The position numbers were made by a program, and so were the translations under genes. This document shows positions 1-7,748 of a DNA stretch of 64,000 nucleotides, in pieces. Position 1 is the first letter of the stretch; the number at the start of each line of letters is the position of its first letter. The stretch spans positions 62,001 to 126,000 of the forward strand of contig NZ_VJYD01000012.1 in NCBI RefSeq assembly GCF_007341385.1, written 5' to 3'. Under the pieces are notes generated by a model that saw only the letters and a list, made by a program, of their open reading frames with translations, did not search any database and was not told the origin of the DNA. Origin of the DNA: Flavobacterium daemonense. Its GTDB lineage: Bacteria; Bacteroidota; Bacteroidia; Flavobacteriales; Flavobacteriaceae.

Positions 1-259
1 AGCTGTTGCACGCACTAAAATCAACTCCCATTAATTTACAGCCAATAAATTTGATGTTTTTTAGCCCTGTATTTTTTAGTACAGCCAGCGAAAGATTGCA
101 GTTTTTAAATGTAGAATCTAAAAAGTCATTGTAGCTCAAATCGCTTTTAGAAAAGTTGCATCCAATAAAATCACAGTTTACAAATTCGGTATTCGATAAA
201 TATTTGTCGGAGTAATCGATCGTGTCGAATGTTCGGTTTTGATATAATTTAGTTTCCAT
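1..259 (-). CDS. Pentapeptide-repeat protein, N-terminal part (runs off the window)
   Basis: Translating the minus strand from the ATG at 257-259 gives an open frame to the window edge (86 codons, no stop). From about residue 20 the protein shows the pentapeptide-repeat pattern, with F, L or C recurring every five residues (for example NCDFIGCNFSKSDLSYNDF). Such proteins fold as a right-handed quadrilateral beta-helix; known members include Qnr/MfpA gyrase protectors and many of unknown function. There is no signal peptide, so it is probably cytosolic. It starts 8 bp after the stop of the upstream small gene, so the two are probably co-transcribed. The C-terminus is missing, so length and subfamily cannot be judged. 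Confidence 0.8.
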   Translation of the reverse strand, partial: METKLYQNRTFDTIDYSDKYLSNTEFVNCDFIGCNFSKSDLSYNDFLDSTFKNCNLSLAVLKNTGLKNIKFIGCKLMGVDFSACNS

Positions 260-267
260 TTGATTTT

Positions 268-477
268 TTATTCTAGTTCTACACAATCAAAAATACCATT
301 GTCAGCAAGCAGTTCCACAACGTTAAGTTCACTGTCAATGCGCAAAATATTATCGCAGTCTTCAAGATCAAAATTCCATAAAGTTTGTGGCAATAATTTG
401 TGGAGCAATGCCGAAGCCGCTTCTAATTTCGTCGAACTGTCAACGGAAGTTTTAAATACATAAATCATAATTTGCAT
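268..477 (-). CDS. Small HMA-like (ferredoxin-like fold) protein lacking the metal-binding CxxC
   Basis: The protein has 69 residues; the start may be Met1 or Met4 (position 468). It has the layout of Bacteroidota heavy-metal-associated domain proteins: a first strand ending in VFKTSV, a helix with ALLHKLL, a WNFDLEDCDNILRI strand pair and a C-terminal helix. The loop after the first strand, where HMA domains carry CxxC, reads DSSTKL and has no cysteine, so classical metal binding is unlikely. It aligns without gaps over about 45 residues to the small protein at 12166-12375. It lies between the AraC gene and the pentapeptide gene on the same strand. Fold assignment is by eye; function unknown. 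Confidence 0.65.
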   Translation of the reverse strand: MQIMIYVFKTSVDSSTKLEAASALLHKLLPQTLWNFDLEDCDNILRIDSELNVVELLADNGIFDCVELE

Positions 478-538
478 TTTTGAAGAGGCAAATGTCTGAA
501 AAATGTGTTTTTACTTAATAGGATTCTATAATCAATAA

Positions 539-1459
539 TTAGGACTTATCAATCATTTTTCGGTACTGAATAGGAGAAATTCCTTCATGTTTTTTAAAAA
601 AGCGACTGAAATACGATTGATCTTCATGACCAACATGAGCTGCTATTTCGTTGATCGAAAGTGTAGTTTGAAAGAGTAAATACTTGGCTTCCAATAAAAT
701 GTTCTCATCAATCCATTTTACTGCAGATTTGCCTGTAATTGTTTTCACACATTTGTTTAAATGATTGGGCGTTACATTGAGCAATGAAGCATAATGATTG
801 ACTTGATGATGCGTTTTGATATGAAGATGAATAAGCTCTTTGAATTTGTTCGTAATAATTTCTGCAGCCGAAATACCTTTAGACGCCGTTATTGAGTTTT
901 TATTCATTTCGTAGAATAAAGCAATCAAATAGGTTTGAACAATATTAAGATTGGCTACGTTCGTATCGGTATATTCTTTTTGCAGCCGATTTAAAATGGA
1001 AGTAATCAAAGGAACGTCTTCAGCAGCTAAATTCACTTTTGGATTTCCTGAAATTTTCAAGAAATCAAAATCGTTTAGAAGTTCCCGGCTGCCAAATTTC
1101 CCAATTAAAATATCAGGATGAAATTGACAAATGTAACCGTTGTATGTATTGTAGATATTTTTAATCGAAAAAACTTGTTCGGCAGGAACTACTATAATTT
1201 GATTTGAAACGGTTTCATATTCTTCAAATCCAACATTCATTTTGTGGAAACCAGATTCTACAAAAATCAAGGTATGACAACGATGTTTAGATGGCGGAAC
1301 TGGATATTGCAAATGCATCATTTCTTCGGTTTTCAAACAAAAAAAATGATCTGAATCGGATTTGAACAACAAATGCATCGGATTGTCTTCTCCAAGAAAT
1401 TTCTCCCGAAACCCTTTTGCTTCGTACGTTTTTATTTTTTCCTCCGGTCTTGATTTCAT
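539..1459 (-). CDS. AraC/XylS family transcriptional regulator
   Basis: This 306-residue protein has a C-terminal double helix-turn-helix (about 205-302) with the family's hallmarks: a first HTH in HVNHYASLLNVTPNHLNKCV and a second in SINEIAAHVGHEDQSYFSRF followed by FKKHEGISPIQYRK. The N-terminal 180 residues are the cupin-like sensing and dimerisation half. Members usually activate a nearby catabolic or stress operon on binding a small molecule; the ligand here cannot be predicted. It starts 2 bp after the stop of the unknown gene upstream, so it is translated as part of that unit. The GH130 gene further upstream is a possible but unproven target. Confidence 0.9.
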   Translation of the reverse strand: MKSRPEEKIKTYEAKGFREKFLGEDNPMHLLFKSDSDHFFCLKTEEMMHLQYPVPPSKHRCHTLIFVESGFHKMNVGFEEYETVSNQIIVVPAEQVFSIKNIYNTYNGYICQFHPDILIGKFGSRELLNDFDFLKISGNPKVNLAAEDVPLITSILNRLQKEYTDTNVANLNIVQTYLIALFYEMNKNSITASKGISAAEIITNKFKELIHLHIKTHHQVNHYASLLNVTPNHLNKCVKTITGKSAVKWIDENILLEAKYLLFQTTLSINEIAAHVGHEDQSYFSRFFKKHEGISPIQYRKMIDKS

Positions 1460-1461
1460 TT

Positions 1462-2025
1462 TTAATAGTATAATCTGAAATCAAGCAATTTGCAGAGTGC
1501 ATAATGTTTTTGGTACAATTCTTCAACTACTTCTGTCAAATCGTCGTTTTCCTGATATAAAGTAAAAAATGCTTTGTCAATTGTTTTATAACTGGCAATT
1601 TTATTATAAGAAGATCCGTAGCCAGAAATAGCGCGTGCGCCAGTAATGTCCAGAAAATATTGCGCTTCGTCTTCGTTGAGGTCTAGTCGTTTTTTATTGG
1701 CGAAATGAATAATTTTTCCTTTCATTTTTCCCTCAAAAAGTTCGGCTATTTCTTCAATGCTGTAATAATAATCATGTAAGCAGATATTGTTCTCCTGTCC
1801 AGGCATTACAAGATAGATGATTTCATAATCTTTAAAATTATGATCATCATATAAAAGTGTATTCAGGCTTTCTTCTAAACCTTCAATAGTATCACAGGTT
1901 TTGTGAATACTTGCAATTCCTTGATCGACAGCAATCTCTTCAAGATTTTTAACCACATCAGTAATAGTGACTTCATCTACGTCCTGAACACCTTCGAGGC
2001 AGAATATAAATTTTTCATTATCCAT
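1462..2025 (-). CDS. Conserved-looking hypothetical protein (187 aa), acidic, cytosolic
   Basis: I do not recognise this family securely. The protein is acidic, soluble and without a signal peptide or membrane segment. It alternates hydrophobic strands (KFIFCLEGV, YEIIYLVMPG, GKIIHFANKKRL) with amphipathic helices, suggesting an alpha/beta fold of Rossmann or CHAT/TIR-like size, but I see no catalytic motif. The sequence GARAISGYGSSYNKIASY resembles a substrate loop. It is co-transcribed with the AraC gene (2-bp gap), which suggests a shared regulatory or stress role. The ATG at 2025 is preceded by an A/T-rich leader of about 140 bp to the next gene. Confidence 0.75.
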   Translation of the reverse strand: MDNEKFIFCLEGVQDVDEVTITDVVKNLEEIAVDQGIASIHKTCDTIEGLEESLNTLLYDDHNFKDYEIIYLVMPGQENNICLHDYYYSIEEIAELFEGKMKGKIIHFANKKRLDLNEDEAQYFLDITGARAISGYGSSYNKIASYKTIDKAFFTLYQENDDLTEVVEELYQKHYALCKLLDFRLYY

Positions 2026-2168
2026 ACTAATGTCTTTTGCGTTTCTCTGTTTATAGAAATGTGGTTTTAGACAAAAGTATTTTTTTATGCGGAAAAACCG
2101 CTATCTGATTGGGATTTTAACGTGTTTTTTAGATTTGATTAAAGTTTAGAAGCGTAATATTCATGTAT

Positions 2169-3635
2169 TTAACTGCAATTTTTTAATACGCCCAGCAATT
2201 CAACCAAACTGACAACCGCATAAGTTGACGAATAATCAGAGACGGCATACGGCAAAATAAGGCTGTTGTTATGAATAATTGCACCACAGGAATAAACAAC
2301 ATTTGGGACATAACCCTCGCGTTCATCTTCAAGTGGGGCGAGCAGCGGTTCTTGAAGTCTTCCAATTTCTTTTGAAGGATCGTCAAGATCAAATAGTGAT
2401 GCCCCAATGCAATAACGACGCATTGCTCCAACGCCATGTGTAATGACAAGCCAGCCATCTTCTGTCCAAAGAGGTGAACCGCAATTTCCTATTTGCGTAA
2501 ATTCCCAAGTATAGCGCGGTTGTTGCAAAAGTATAGGAGTGTTCCATTGTGTTGCTCTTTCAGAAAACATGATGTAATTGTTCACGCCGTCAATTCTGGC
2601 AAGCATCGCATATTTGCCTTTTATCTTTTTTGGAAATAAAGCTAGATTTTTATTTTGAGCGCCTTCTCCATGAAGCGGAAGTACTCTAAAAGAATAAAAA
2701 TCTTCAGTTGAAATTAATTTTGGCAATATCGCATGACCATTATAAGCCGTGTATGTTGCCATAACTCGAACCGACCCGTCATCATCTTGAAAACGAACAA
2801 ATCGGGCATCTTCAATTCCGCGGCTTTCAGATTCTGAAATGGGAAAAATAACGCGTTCTGTAATATCAGAATCGTGGCTGAACTGCACATCATAAAACGA
2901 ATTGGCAAGCCAGATTATTTCTTCAAGAGCCGTTCTTCTTTCTTGACGAATCGAAGGATCAGTCAAAGCGGCATTTACCATGTTTTTTAAAACAACAAAT
3001 TCAAAAGCATCCGGAAGATCTTGCATAATTTGGTCAATATATTTGTCCTGCGTATGCATTTCAGATAATTTTCTTTGAAAGCGCTCTTTGTTCAATAAAG
3101 TCTTGTGCTCGATTTCGGCTTTATCAATTTGATTTCCAATTTTCATTATCTGCAAGTTGTTATCCTTGTCTAAAATCCCTCTTCTAAAAACAATCGAAGA
3201 AATATGACCTTCTCCAGTTGCTCGAAACGAAATAATGACGCGTTTTTCACCCGCTTCAAGTCCCGACTGATCAAAATCTTCTATAATTGAAGGATTAAAA
3301 ATCGCGGCCGATTCAATCGCGTATTCCATTGTGCAATACGAACCAATAAGCATTTTTCGATTAAGCGACATGGCTTCATAATCAATTTTCAAGGCTTCAA
3401 TCAAGGGTCGAACGATTTCGCAATGCTTGAAAAATATGGCCGAAATATTTCTATGTCTTCGAGCAAATTCACGAAGCGTTTGCTCTAGAGTATTGTAAAC
3501 TTGTTTTTCATCAAGCATCATTATCCTCAAAATCATCTGCTGGGTCCGTTCGTCGCCATTCATGAAATATCTCGCAACAACTCTTCTGGAATCTGGGGTG
3601 AATTTTATGTTTTTTCGGACAACTGATACTCGCAT
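2169..3635 (-). CDS. Glycoside hydrolase family 130 protein (mannoside phosphorylase / beta-mannosidase type)
   Basis: This 488-residue protein belongs to the long GH130 subgroup, which has an N-terminal helical extension of about 150 residues (RKNIKFTPDSRRVVARYF, then a segment containing RHRNISAIFFKH). Typical GH130 five-bladed propeller motifs follow: IEDARFVRF near residue 270, CGSPLWTEDGWLVITHGVG, and GYVPNVVYSCGAI. Family members either phosphorolyse beta-mannosides or hydrolyse beta-1,2-mannosides; which applies depends on phosphate-binding residues I cannot assign by eye. There is no signal peptide, so it acts in the cytosol. In related genomes such genes often sit beside glycosyltransferases or a SusC/D locus; here no such partner is adjacent. 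Confidence 0.85.
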   Translation of the reverse strand: MRVSVVRKNIKFTPDSRRVVARYFMNGDERTQQMILRIMMLDEKQVYNTLEQTLREFARRHRNISAIFFKHCEIVRPLIEALKIDYEAMSLNRKMLIGSYCTMEYAIESAAIFNPSIIEDFDQSGLEAGEKRVIISFRATGEGHISSIVFRRGILDKDNNLQIMKIGNQIDKAEIEHKTLLNKERFQRKLSEMHTQDKYIDQIMQDLPDAFEFVVLKNMVNAALTDPSIRQERRTALEEIIWLANSFYDVQFSHDSDITERVIFPISESESRGIEDARFVRFQDDDGSVRVMATYTAYNGHAILPKLISTEDFYSFRVLPLHGEGAQNKNLALFPKKIKGKYAMLARIDGVNNYIMFSERATQWNTPILLQQPRYTWEFTQIGNCGSPLWTEDGWLVITHGVGAMRRYCIGASLFDLDDPSKEIGRLQEPLLAPLEDEREGYVPNVVYSCGAIIHNNSLILPYAVSDYSSTYAVVSLVELLGVLKNCS

Positions 3636-4071
3636 AGTTTTACTTTTTTTAAAATTAAAATAATTGTTTTAGTAAAATTATTTCGGGGATTGATAGTATA
3701 TAATTTGCTTTAGAAATATAGAATACAACTGATTGAATAGGGAAATTATTGTGCCACATTATTAAGCTTAAACAAGTTAGTGATTTTGTAAACGAAAAAA
3801 AACTTTATTGTTAAAAATTTAGCATCTTAGGCTAGAGATTGGCAGTAAATAAGTTCAAGATATATTTCAGAAAAAAGTAAAAAAGCATACCCACACTTCG
3901 ATAAAAAAATAAAAGATTTATGAATTGAATCTTTTTAAGAATTAAATTGTATACCAAAAATGTACTATCTGATACGTTGTAGAGACAATTGATAAGTATT
4001 TGATGGGGTATTTTATGAATAAGGAGCTTTAATCATTCGTAGAAAAAATTAACTTTAGCAGTAAAAAAAAA
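3636..4071. other. Intergenic stretch without a gene
   Basis: This AT-rich stretch lies between the divergent GH130 and GH2 genes. I see no credible ORF, tRNA or hairpin in it. It should hold both promoters. The only near-consensus box I can point to is at 4050-4057, listed separately. Confidence 0.6.
4050..4057 (+). promoter_or_regulatory. Candidate -7 box of the GH2 gene (TAACTTTA)
   Basis: TAACTTTA differs from the Bacteroidota TAnnTTTG consensus only in the last base. It now lies about 246 bp upstream of the GH2 ATG. Removing the inserted element plus one target duplication (200 bp) would place it about 46 bp upstream, a normal leader length. No clear -33 TTG is visible. Confidence 0.35.
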
Positions 4072-4081
4072 TAGAGAAAAT

Positions 4082-4269
4082 CTGTTGGGTGAAATTGATT
4101 TAAACACATAGAAACATAGGTTTATAATGCTTAAAAAGGCGTTTCACTTGTTTTAAACAAACATAGTTAGCTATGTGTTAGAAACTAGTTTCTTTTTACG
4201 CTCTTTATTTGGAAATAAAAGCGATGTTTCTATGTGTTGAATAAAAAAGACATCTATTTCACCCAACAG
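4082..4269. mobile_element. MITE-like palindromic element with terminal inverted repeats and 9-bp flanking duplication
   Basis: The element is bounded by perfect 14-bp inverted repeats (CTGTTGGGTGAAAT at 4082-4095 and its complement at 4256-4269). Outside these, the 9-mer TAGAGAAAA occurs on both sides (4072-4080 and 4272-4280), as expected of a target-site duplication. Inside is a second inverted repeat (4103-4119 with 4222-4238, one mismatch) and the palindrome AGAAACTAGTTTCT at 4180-4193. It has no ORF of its own; any small ORF across it is a shadow. The 136-bp core recurs at 6132-6267 after the GH2 gene in the same orientation. A non-autonomous transposable element is the simplest reading. 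Confidence 0.65.
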
Positions 4270-4303
4270 GTTAGAGAAAAATTTAAAAAAAAATGTTTTA
4301 GAA

Positions 4304-6112
4304 ATGAGAAAAATTGTAATGCTGTGTTTTGTTTTTATGTTTATTGGAAAAACAATTGCACAGGAAGTACCGCTTTTGGCCAATATTTCATCAAGAAATA
4401 ATATCAACCTTAACGGAAAATGGCACTATATTGTAGATCCTCTTGAAAATGGTTACTACGATTATCGTTTAATGCCTTTAAAAGACAATGGTTTTTTTGA
4501 AAATAAAAAGTTTAATACAACTGAACTTTCAGAATATAATTTTGCGACTTCAGCCACGATGGATATTCCGTCAGATTGGAATTCGAAAGACCAAAGATTG
4601 TTTTTTTATGAAGGTACAGTTTGGTTTCAAAAAGACTTTGATTATAAAAAAGATGCTCAAAGCAAAGGTATTCTTCATTTTGGCGCTGTAAACTATGACG
4701 CAAAAGTGTACGTGAACGGAAAGTTAGCTGGAACTCACATTGGCGGTTACACGCCTTTTAATTTTGATGTGACCAATTTATTGGTTGATGGAAATAATTT
4801 TGTGGTGGTGAAAGTAGACAACAAACGCCATAAAGATAATGTTCCGACAGTAAATATGGATTGGTGGAATTACGGTGGAATTACCAGAGATGTTACGCTT
4901 GCTACGGTTCCAAACACATATGTAGAAGATTATTTGGTTCAACTGGACAAAAAAGAAAAAGGAAAAATTTCGGGTTGGGTAAAGTTGAATAGTGAAACTG
5001 CAAATCAATCGGTTTCTATTTCTATTCCCGAATTGAAAATCAAAAAAGATATTACGACCGACGCGAATGGAATGGCTCATTTTGAAATAAAAGCAAATCC
5101 AGTTTTATGGACGCCCGAAAAACCAAAATTATATGAAGTAAGAGTTGGCAAAGCTGATGAAAATATTGTAGACCAAATTGGTTTTAGAACGATTGAAACA
5201 AAAGGGAAAGAGATTCTGCTAAACGGAAAAAAGGTCTTTTTAAGAGGAATCAGCATTCACGAAGAAGCGCCATTTAGATCAGGAAGAGCTTGGTCGACAG
5301 AAGATGCGCATACTTTATTGACATGGGCAAAAGAATTAGGTTGTAATTATATTCGCTTGGCGCATTATCCGCATAATGAAAATATGGTAAAAGAAGCCGA
5401 AAAAATGGGATTGATGATTTGGTCTGAAGTTCCGGTTTATTGGACAATTTCATGGACAAATCCGGATACCTACGCCAATGCCGAACGCCAATTGCATGAC
5501 ATGATTTACAGAGATAAAAATCGTTGTGGTATTGTAATTTGGTCAATTGCAAATGAAACGCCACATGGGGAGGACAGAGATATTTTCTTAAGCAAATTGG
5601 CAAAATACGCACGTACGCAAGATAATTCTCGTTTGATAAGCATGGCGATGGAAGTGACTAAAAGCCCAAACAATGTCAATACACTTCAAGACAATATGAA
5701 TGAATATGTTGATATTGTAAGCTTTAATCAATATTTGGGCTGGTACCGAGGAACTAACGAATCTTGCAAGGATATGAAATGGGTAATTCCTTATAACAAA
5801 CCGGTTATTATCAGCGAATTTGGAGGTGAGGCTTTACAAGGTTTGCATGGCGATAAAAAAGAACGCTGGAACGAAGAATATCAGGAAGAATTGTACGTTC
5901 AAAATACACAAATGTTTAACAGAATTGAAGGTTTAGCAGGAGTTTCGCCTTGGATTCTAGTTGACTTTAGATCGCCGAGAAGACAATTGCCAAACATTCA
6001 GGATTACTTTAATCGTAAAGGCTTGATTTCAAACAACGGAATTAAAAAGAAAGCTTTTTATGTAATGAAAGATTGGTACGCACAAAAAGAGAAAGAGTAT
6101 AAGAATAATTAA
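4304..6112 (+). CDS. Secreted glycoside hydrolase family 2 enzyme (beta-glucuronidase/beta-galactosidase type)
   Basis: The 602-residue protein has a signal peptide (about 1-19, ending KTIAQ), a jelly-roll sugar-binding domain (about 35-200), an Ig-like domain (about 200-300) and a C-terminal TIM barrel. The GH2 acid/base is in WSIANETPH (E418) and the nucleophile in ISEFGGEA (E505). GH2 enzymes hydrolyse beta-glucuronides, galactosides or mannosides with retention; the compact length and the TIM-barrel sequence fit the beta-glucuronidase subgroup best, but the substrate is uncertain. It is probably periplasmic. It is a single-gene unit between two related palindromic elements (4082-4269 and 6127-6271), the first of which begins only 34 bp upstream of the ATG. 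Confidence 0.88.
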   Translation: MRKIVMLCFVFMFIGKTIAQEVPLLANISSRNNINLNGKWHYIVDPLENGYYDYRLMPLKDNGFFENKKFNTTELSEYNFATSATMDIPSDWNSKDQRLFFYEGTVWFQKDFDYKKDAQSKGILHFGAVNYDAKVYVNGKLAGTHIGGYTPFNFDVTNLLVDGNNFVVVKVDNKRHKDNVPTVNMDWWNYGGITRDVTLATVPNTYVEDYLVQLDKKEKGKISGWVKLNSETANQSVSISIPELKIKKDITTDANGMAHFEIKANPVLWTPEKPKLYEVRVGKADENIVDQIGFRTIETKGKEILLNGKKVFLRGISIHEEAPFRSGRAWSTEDAHTLLTWAKELGCNYIRLAHYPHNENMVKEAEKMGLMIWSEVPVYWTISWTNPDTYANAERQLHDMIYRDKNRCGIVIWSIANETPHGEDRDIFLSKLAKYARTQDNSRLISMAMEVTKSPNNVNTLQDNMNEYVDIVSFNQYLGWYRGTNESCKDMKWVIPYNKPVIISEFGGEALQGLHGDKKERWNEEYQEELYVQNTQMFNRIEGLAGVSPWILVDFRSPRRQLPNIQDYFNRKGLISNNGIKKKAFYVMKDWYAQKEKEYKNN

Positions 6113-6126
6113 AATATCTGGAATTT

Positions 6127-6271
6127 ATTCTAACACATAGAAACATAGATTTAAATGCTGATAAAAGGCGTTTCACTTATTTTAAACAAACATAGTTAAC
6201 TATGTGTTAGAAACTAGTTTCTTTTTAATCTCTTTTCAATAAATAAAAATCTATGTTTCTATGTGTTGAAT
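6127..6271. repeat. Second copy of the palindromic element (core 136 bp)
   Basis: The core 6132-6267 has the same length and orientation as 4103-4238 and is closely similar. It starts AACACATAGAAACATAG and ends with that sequence's complement. Internal palindromes ACATAGTTAACTATGT (6190-6205) and AGAAACTAGTTTCT (6209-6222) are perfect. Unlike the first copy it lacks the outer CTGTTGGGTGAAAT repeats and has no obvious flanking duplication, so the inner palindrome may be an independent unit. It lies 14 bp after the GH2 stop and could fold as a 3' UTR hairpin. Confidence 0.7.
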
Positions 6272-6396
6272 AAAACTAAGAATTACATTCAACGATTTAA
6301 AGAAAATTTAAAATAAAGTTCAAAACCTTCAAAATCATTTCGATTTTGAAGGTTTTGTGTTTTTACGTATTTTTAACTGAAAAATAGACAACTTGT

Positions 6397-7026
6397 ATGG
6401 AAATAGAAATTGTAATCAGACTTCTTTTAGCGGCATTTTGGGGAGCTTTAATTGGTGCAGAAAGAGAATATAGAGGAAAAGCGGCAGGTCTTCGAACTAC
6501 AATTATGATTTCTGTAGGAGCTTGTTTTTTTACTTTTATGTCGCAATGGATTGGCGGACCAGGAAATCCGGATAGGATCGCTTCTAATATCGTAACCGGT
6601 CTTGGTTTTCTTTGCGCCGGAGTAATTTTTAGATCTGATAATCATGTAAGTGGCATTACAACCGCGGCAACGATTTGGTCAGTTGCAGCGGTGAGCATGG
6701 GAGTAGGAGCGGGCTATTATTTTGCAGCGGCTTGTGCTGCGATGATGATTCTTTCAATTTTAACACTTCTTACGTTTCTTCAAGACAAGATTGATCTCAG
6801 TAATGAACATAAAATCCTTAGAATAACATTTAATCACAGTACTGACGGCTATAAAAAATGCAAAGAACTCTTTTCTGACTACGGCGTTAAATCAAAACTG
6901 GTAGTGCAGCGCCGCAATTTAGATCATGTCACTTTAGAATGGCAGGTTCACGGGTCTAAACATTCAATGGAAGAACTGTCAAGAGCACTTTTGCAAGATC
7001 CAATTTTTGAGGAATTGGTATTGTAA
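6397..7026 (+). CDS. MgtC/SapB family membrane protein
   Basis: This 209-residue protein has an N-terminal membrane domain of about four to five helices with the MgtC/SapB signatures LIGAEREYRGKAAGLRT (about 20-36) and GLGFLCAGVIF followed by GITTAATIWSVAAVSMGVGAG (about 68-107). A cytosolic C-terminal domain of about 80 residues follows. In other bacteria MgtC-type proteins support survival at low Mg2+ by inhibiting ATP synthase or altering transporter activity; family members outside pathogens are poorly characterised. It stands alone, 95 bp before the nucleosidase gene. Confidence 0.85.
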   Translation: MEIEIVIRLLLAAFWGALIGAEREYRGKAAGLRTTIMISVGACFFTFMSQWIGGPGNPDRIASNIVTGLGFLCAGVIFRSDNHVSGITTAATIWSVAAVSMGVGAGYYFAAACAAMMILSILTLLTFLQDKIDLSNEHKILRITFNHSTDGYKKCKELFSDYGVKSKLVVQRRNLDHVTLEWQVHGSKHSMEELSRALLQDPIFEELVL

Positions 7027-7090
7027 AACAGAAATTTTGAAATTCTATAAAAAGAGCTTTTAATGAAAGACGATTAGGCAATTTTAAATG

Positions 7091-7098
7091 TATTTTTG
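7091..7098 (+). promoter_or_regulatory. -7 promoter box TATTTTTG for the nucleosidase gene
   Basis: The box is an exact TAnnTTTG match 23 bp upstream of the ATG at 7122. No TTG is visible at the -33 distance, so the gene may also be read from the upstream MgtC unit. Confidence 0.5.
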
Positions 7099-7121
7099 CA
7101 GACTGAAAATCAAAATCACTC

Positions 7122-7706
7122 ATGATAAAAATTAATCAAACAGCGTCATTTGCTTTTGAGGATATATTATTCTGTTTTGCCTTAGAATCTGAAGCAGCGG
7201 AAGTTTTTAAAGAGAATAACGTAGTATTTACCGGAATTGGAAAAGTAAATGCAGCTTATGAATTGACCAAAGCAATTCAAAAGAAAAAGCCTTCTATAAT
7301 TATAAATCTTGGTTCGGCGGGAAGCAGTTGTTTTCAAAAAGGGGAAGTAATTTGCTGTACGCAATTTATGCAAAGAGATATGGATGTTCGTGGTTTGGGT
7401 TTTGCACAATACGAAACACCTTTATCTGGATTGCCTACCGTTCTTAAATATGGTTTGTTGATGGATAATTTGCAGGAAGGAATTTGCGGAACTGGAGATA
7501 ATTTTGAAATGGAACATTGTTCAGATGCGTACAATGTTGTCGATATGGAAGCATACGCTTTAGCCATGATTGCAATGAAAGAAAATATTCCGTTTTTATG
7601 TCTTAAATACATTTCTGATGGCGCCGATGACAATGCAGCCGAAGATTGGACTGTTCAGGTTCACAAAGCGGCAATCGCTTATGGAAAACTTTTAGGATTG
7701 ATCTAA
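7122..7706 (+). CDS. Nucleoside hydrolase of the MTA/SAH nucleosidase (PNP_UDP_1) superfamily
   Basis: At 194 residues it is somewhat shorter than canonical MTA/SAH nucleosidases (about 230). Conserved elements are visible: TGIGKVNAAYEL (phosphate/ribose loop region), INLGSAGS, VVDMEAYALA (the MEA ribose-binding motif) and LKYISDGAD, matching the SD(G/x)AD catalytic-aspartate motif. The family cleaves the N-glycosidic bond of methylthioadenosine, S-adenosylhomocysteine or similar nucleosides for purine and methionine salvage. The exact substrate cannot be read from sequence. It is monocistronic and followed by a strong terminator. Confidence 0.8.
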   Translation: MIKINQTASFAFEDILFCFALESEAAEVFKENNVVFTGIGKVNAAYELTKAIQKKKPSIIINLGSAGSSCFQKGEVICCTQFMQRDMDVRGLGFAQYETPLSGLPTVLKYGLLMDNLQEGICGTGDNFEMEHCSDAYNVVDMEAYALAMIAMKENIPFLCLKYISDGADDNAAEDWTVQVHKAAIAYGKLLGLI

Positions 7707-7713
7707 AAAACAG

Positions 7714-7743
7714 AAAACCCTTAACGATCACGTTAAGGGTTTT
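7714..7743. terminator. Bidirectional rho-independent terminator
   Basis: A 13-bp perfect stem (AAAACCCTTAACG / its complement) with loop ATCA is flanked by A and T runs. It separates the convergent nucleosidase and DUF4249 genes. Confidence 0.9.
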
Positions 7744-7748
7744 GTTTT

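Noticed and set aside
1287..1526. 79-residue ORF across the AraC start
   Set aside because: It overlaps two well-supported genes in another frame and has no family pattern.
4171..4407. 78-residue minus-strand ORF
   Set aside because: It spans the palindromic element and the start of the GH2 gene; composition is low-complexity and it has no start context. It is a shadow.
6448..6645. 65-residue ORF opposite the MgtC gene
   Set aside because: It is an antisense shadow with no start context.
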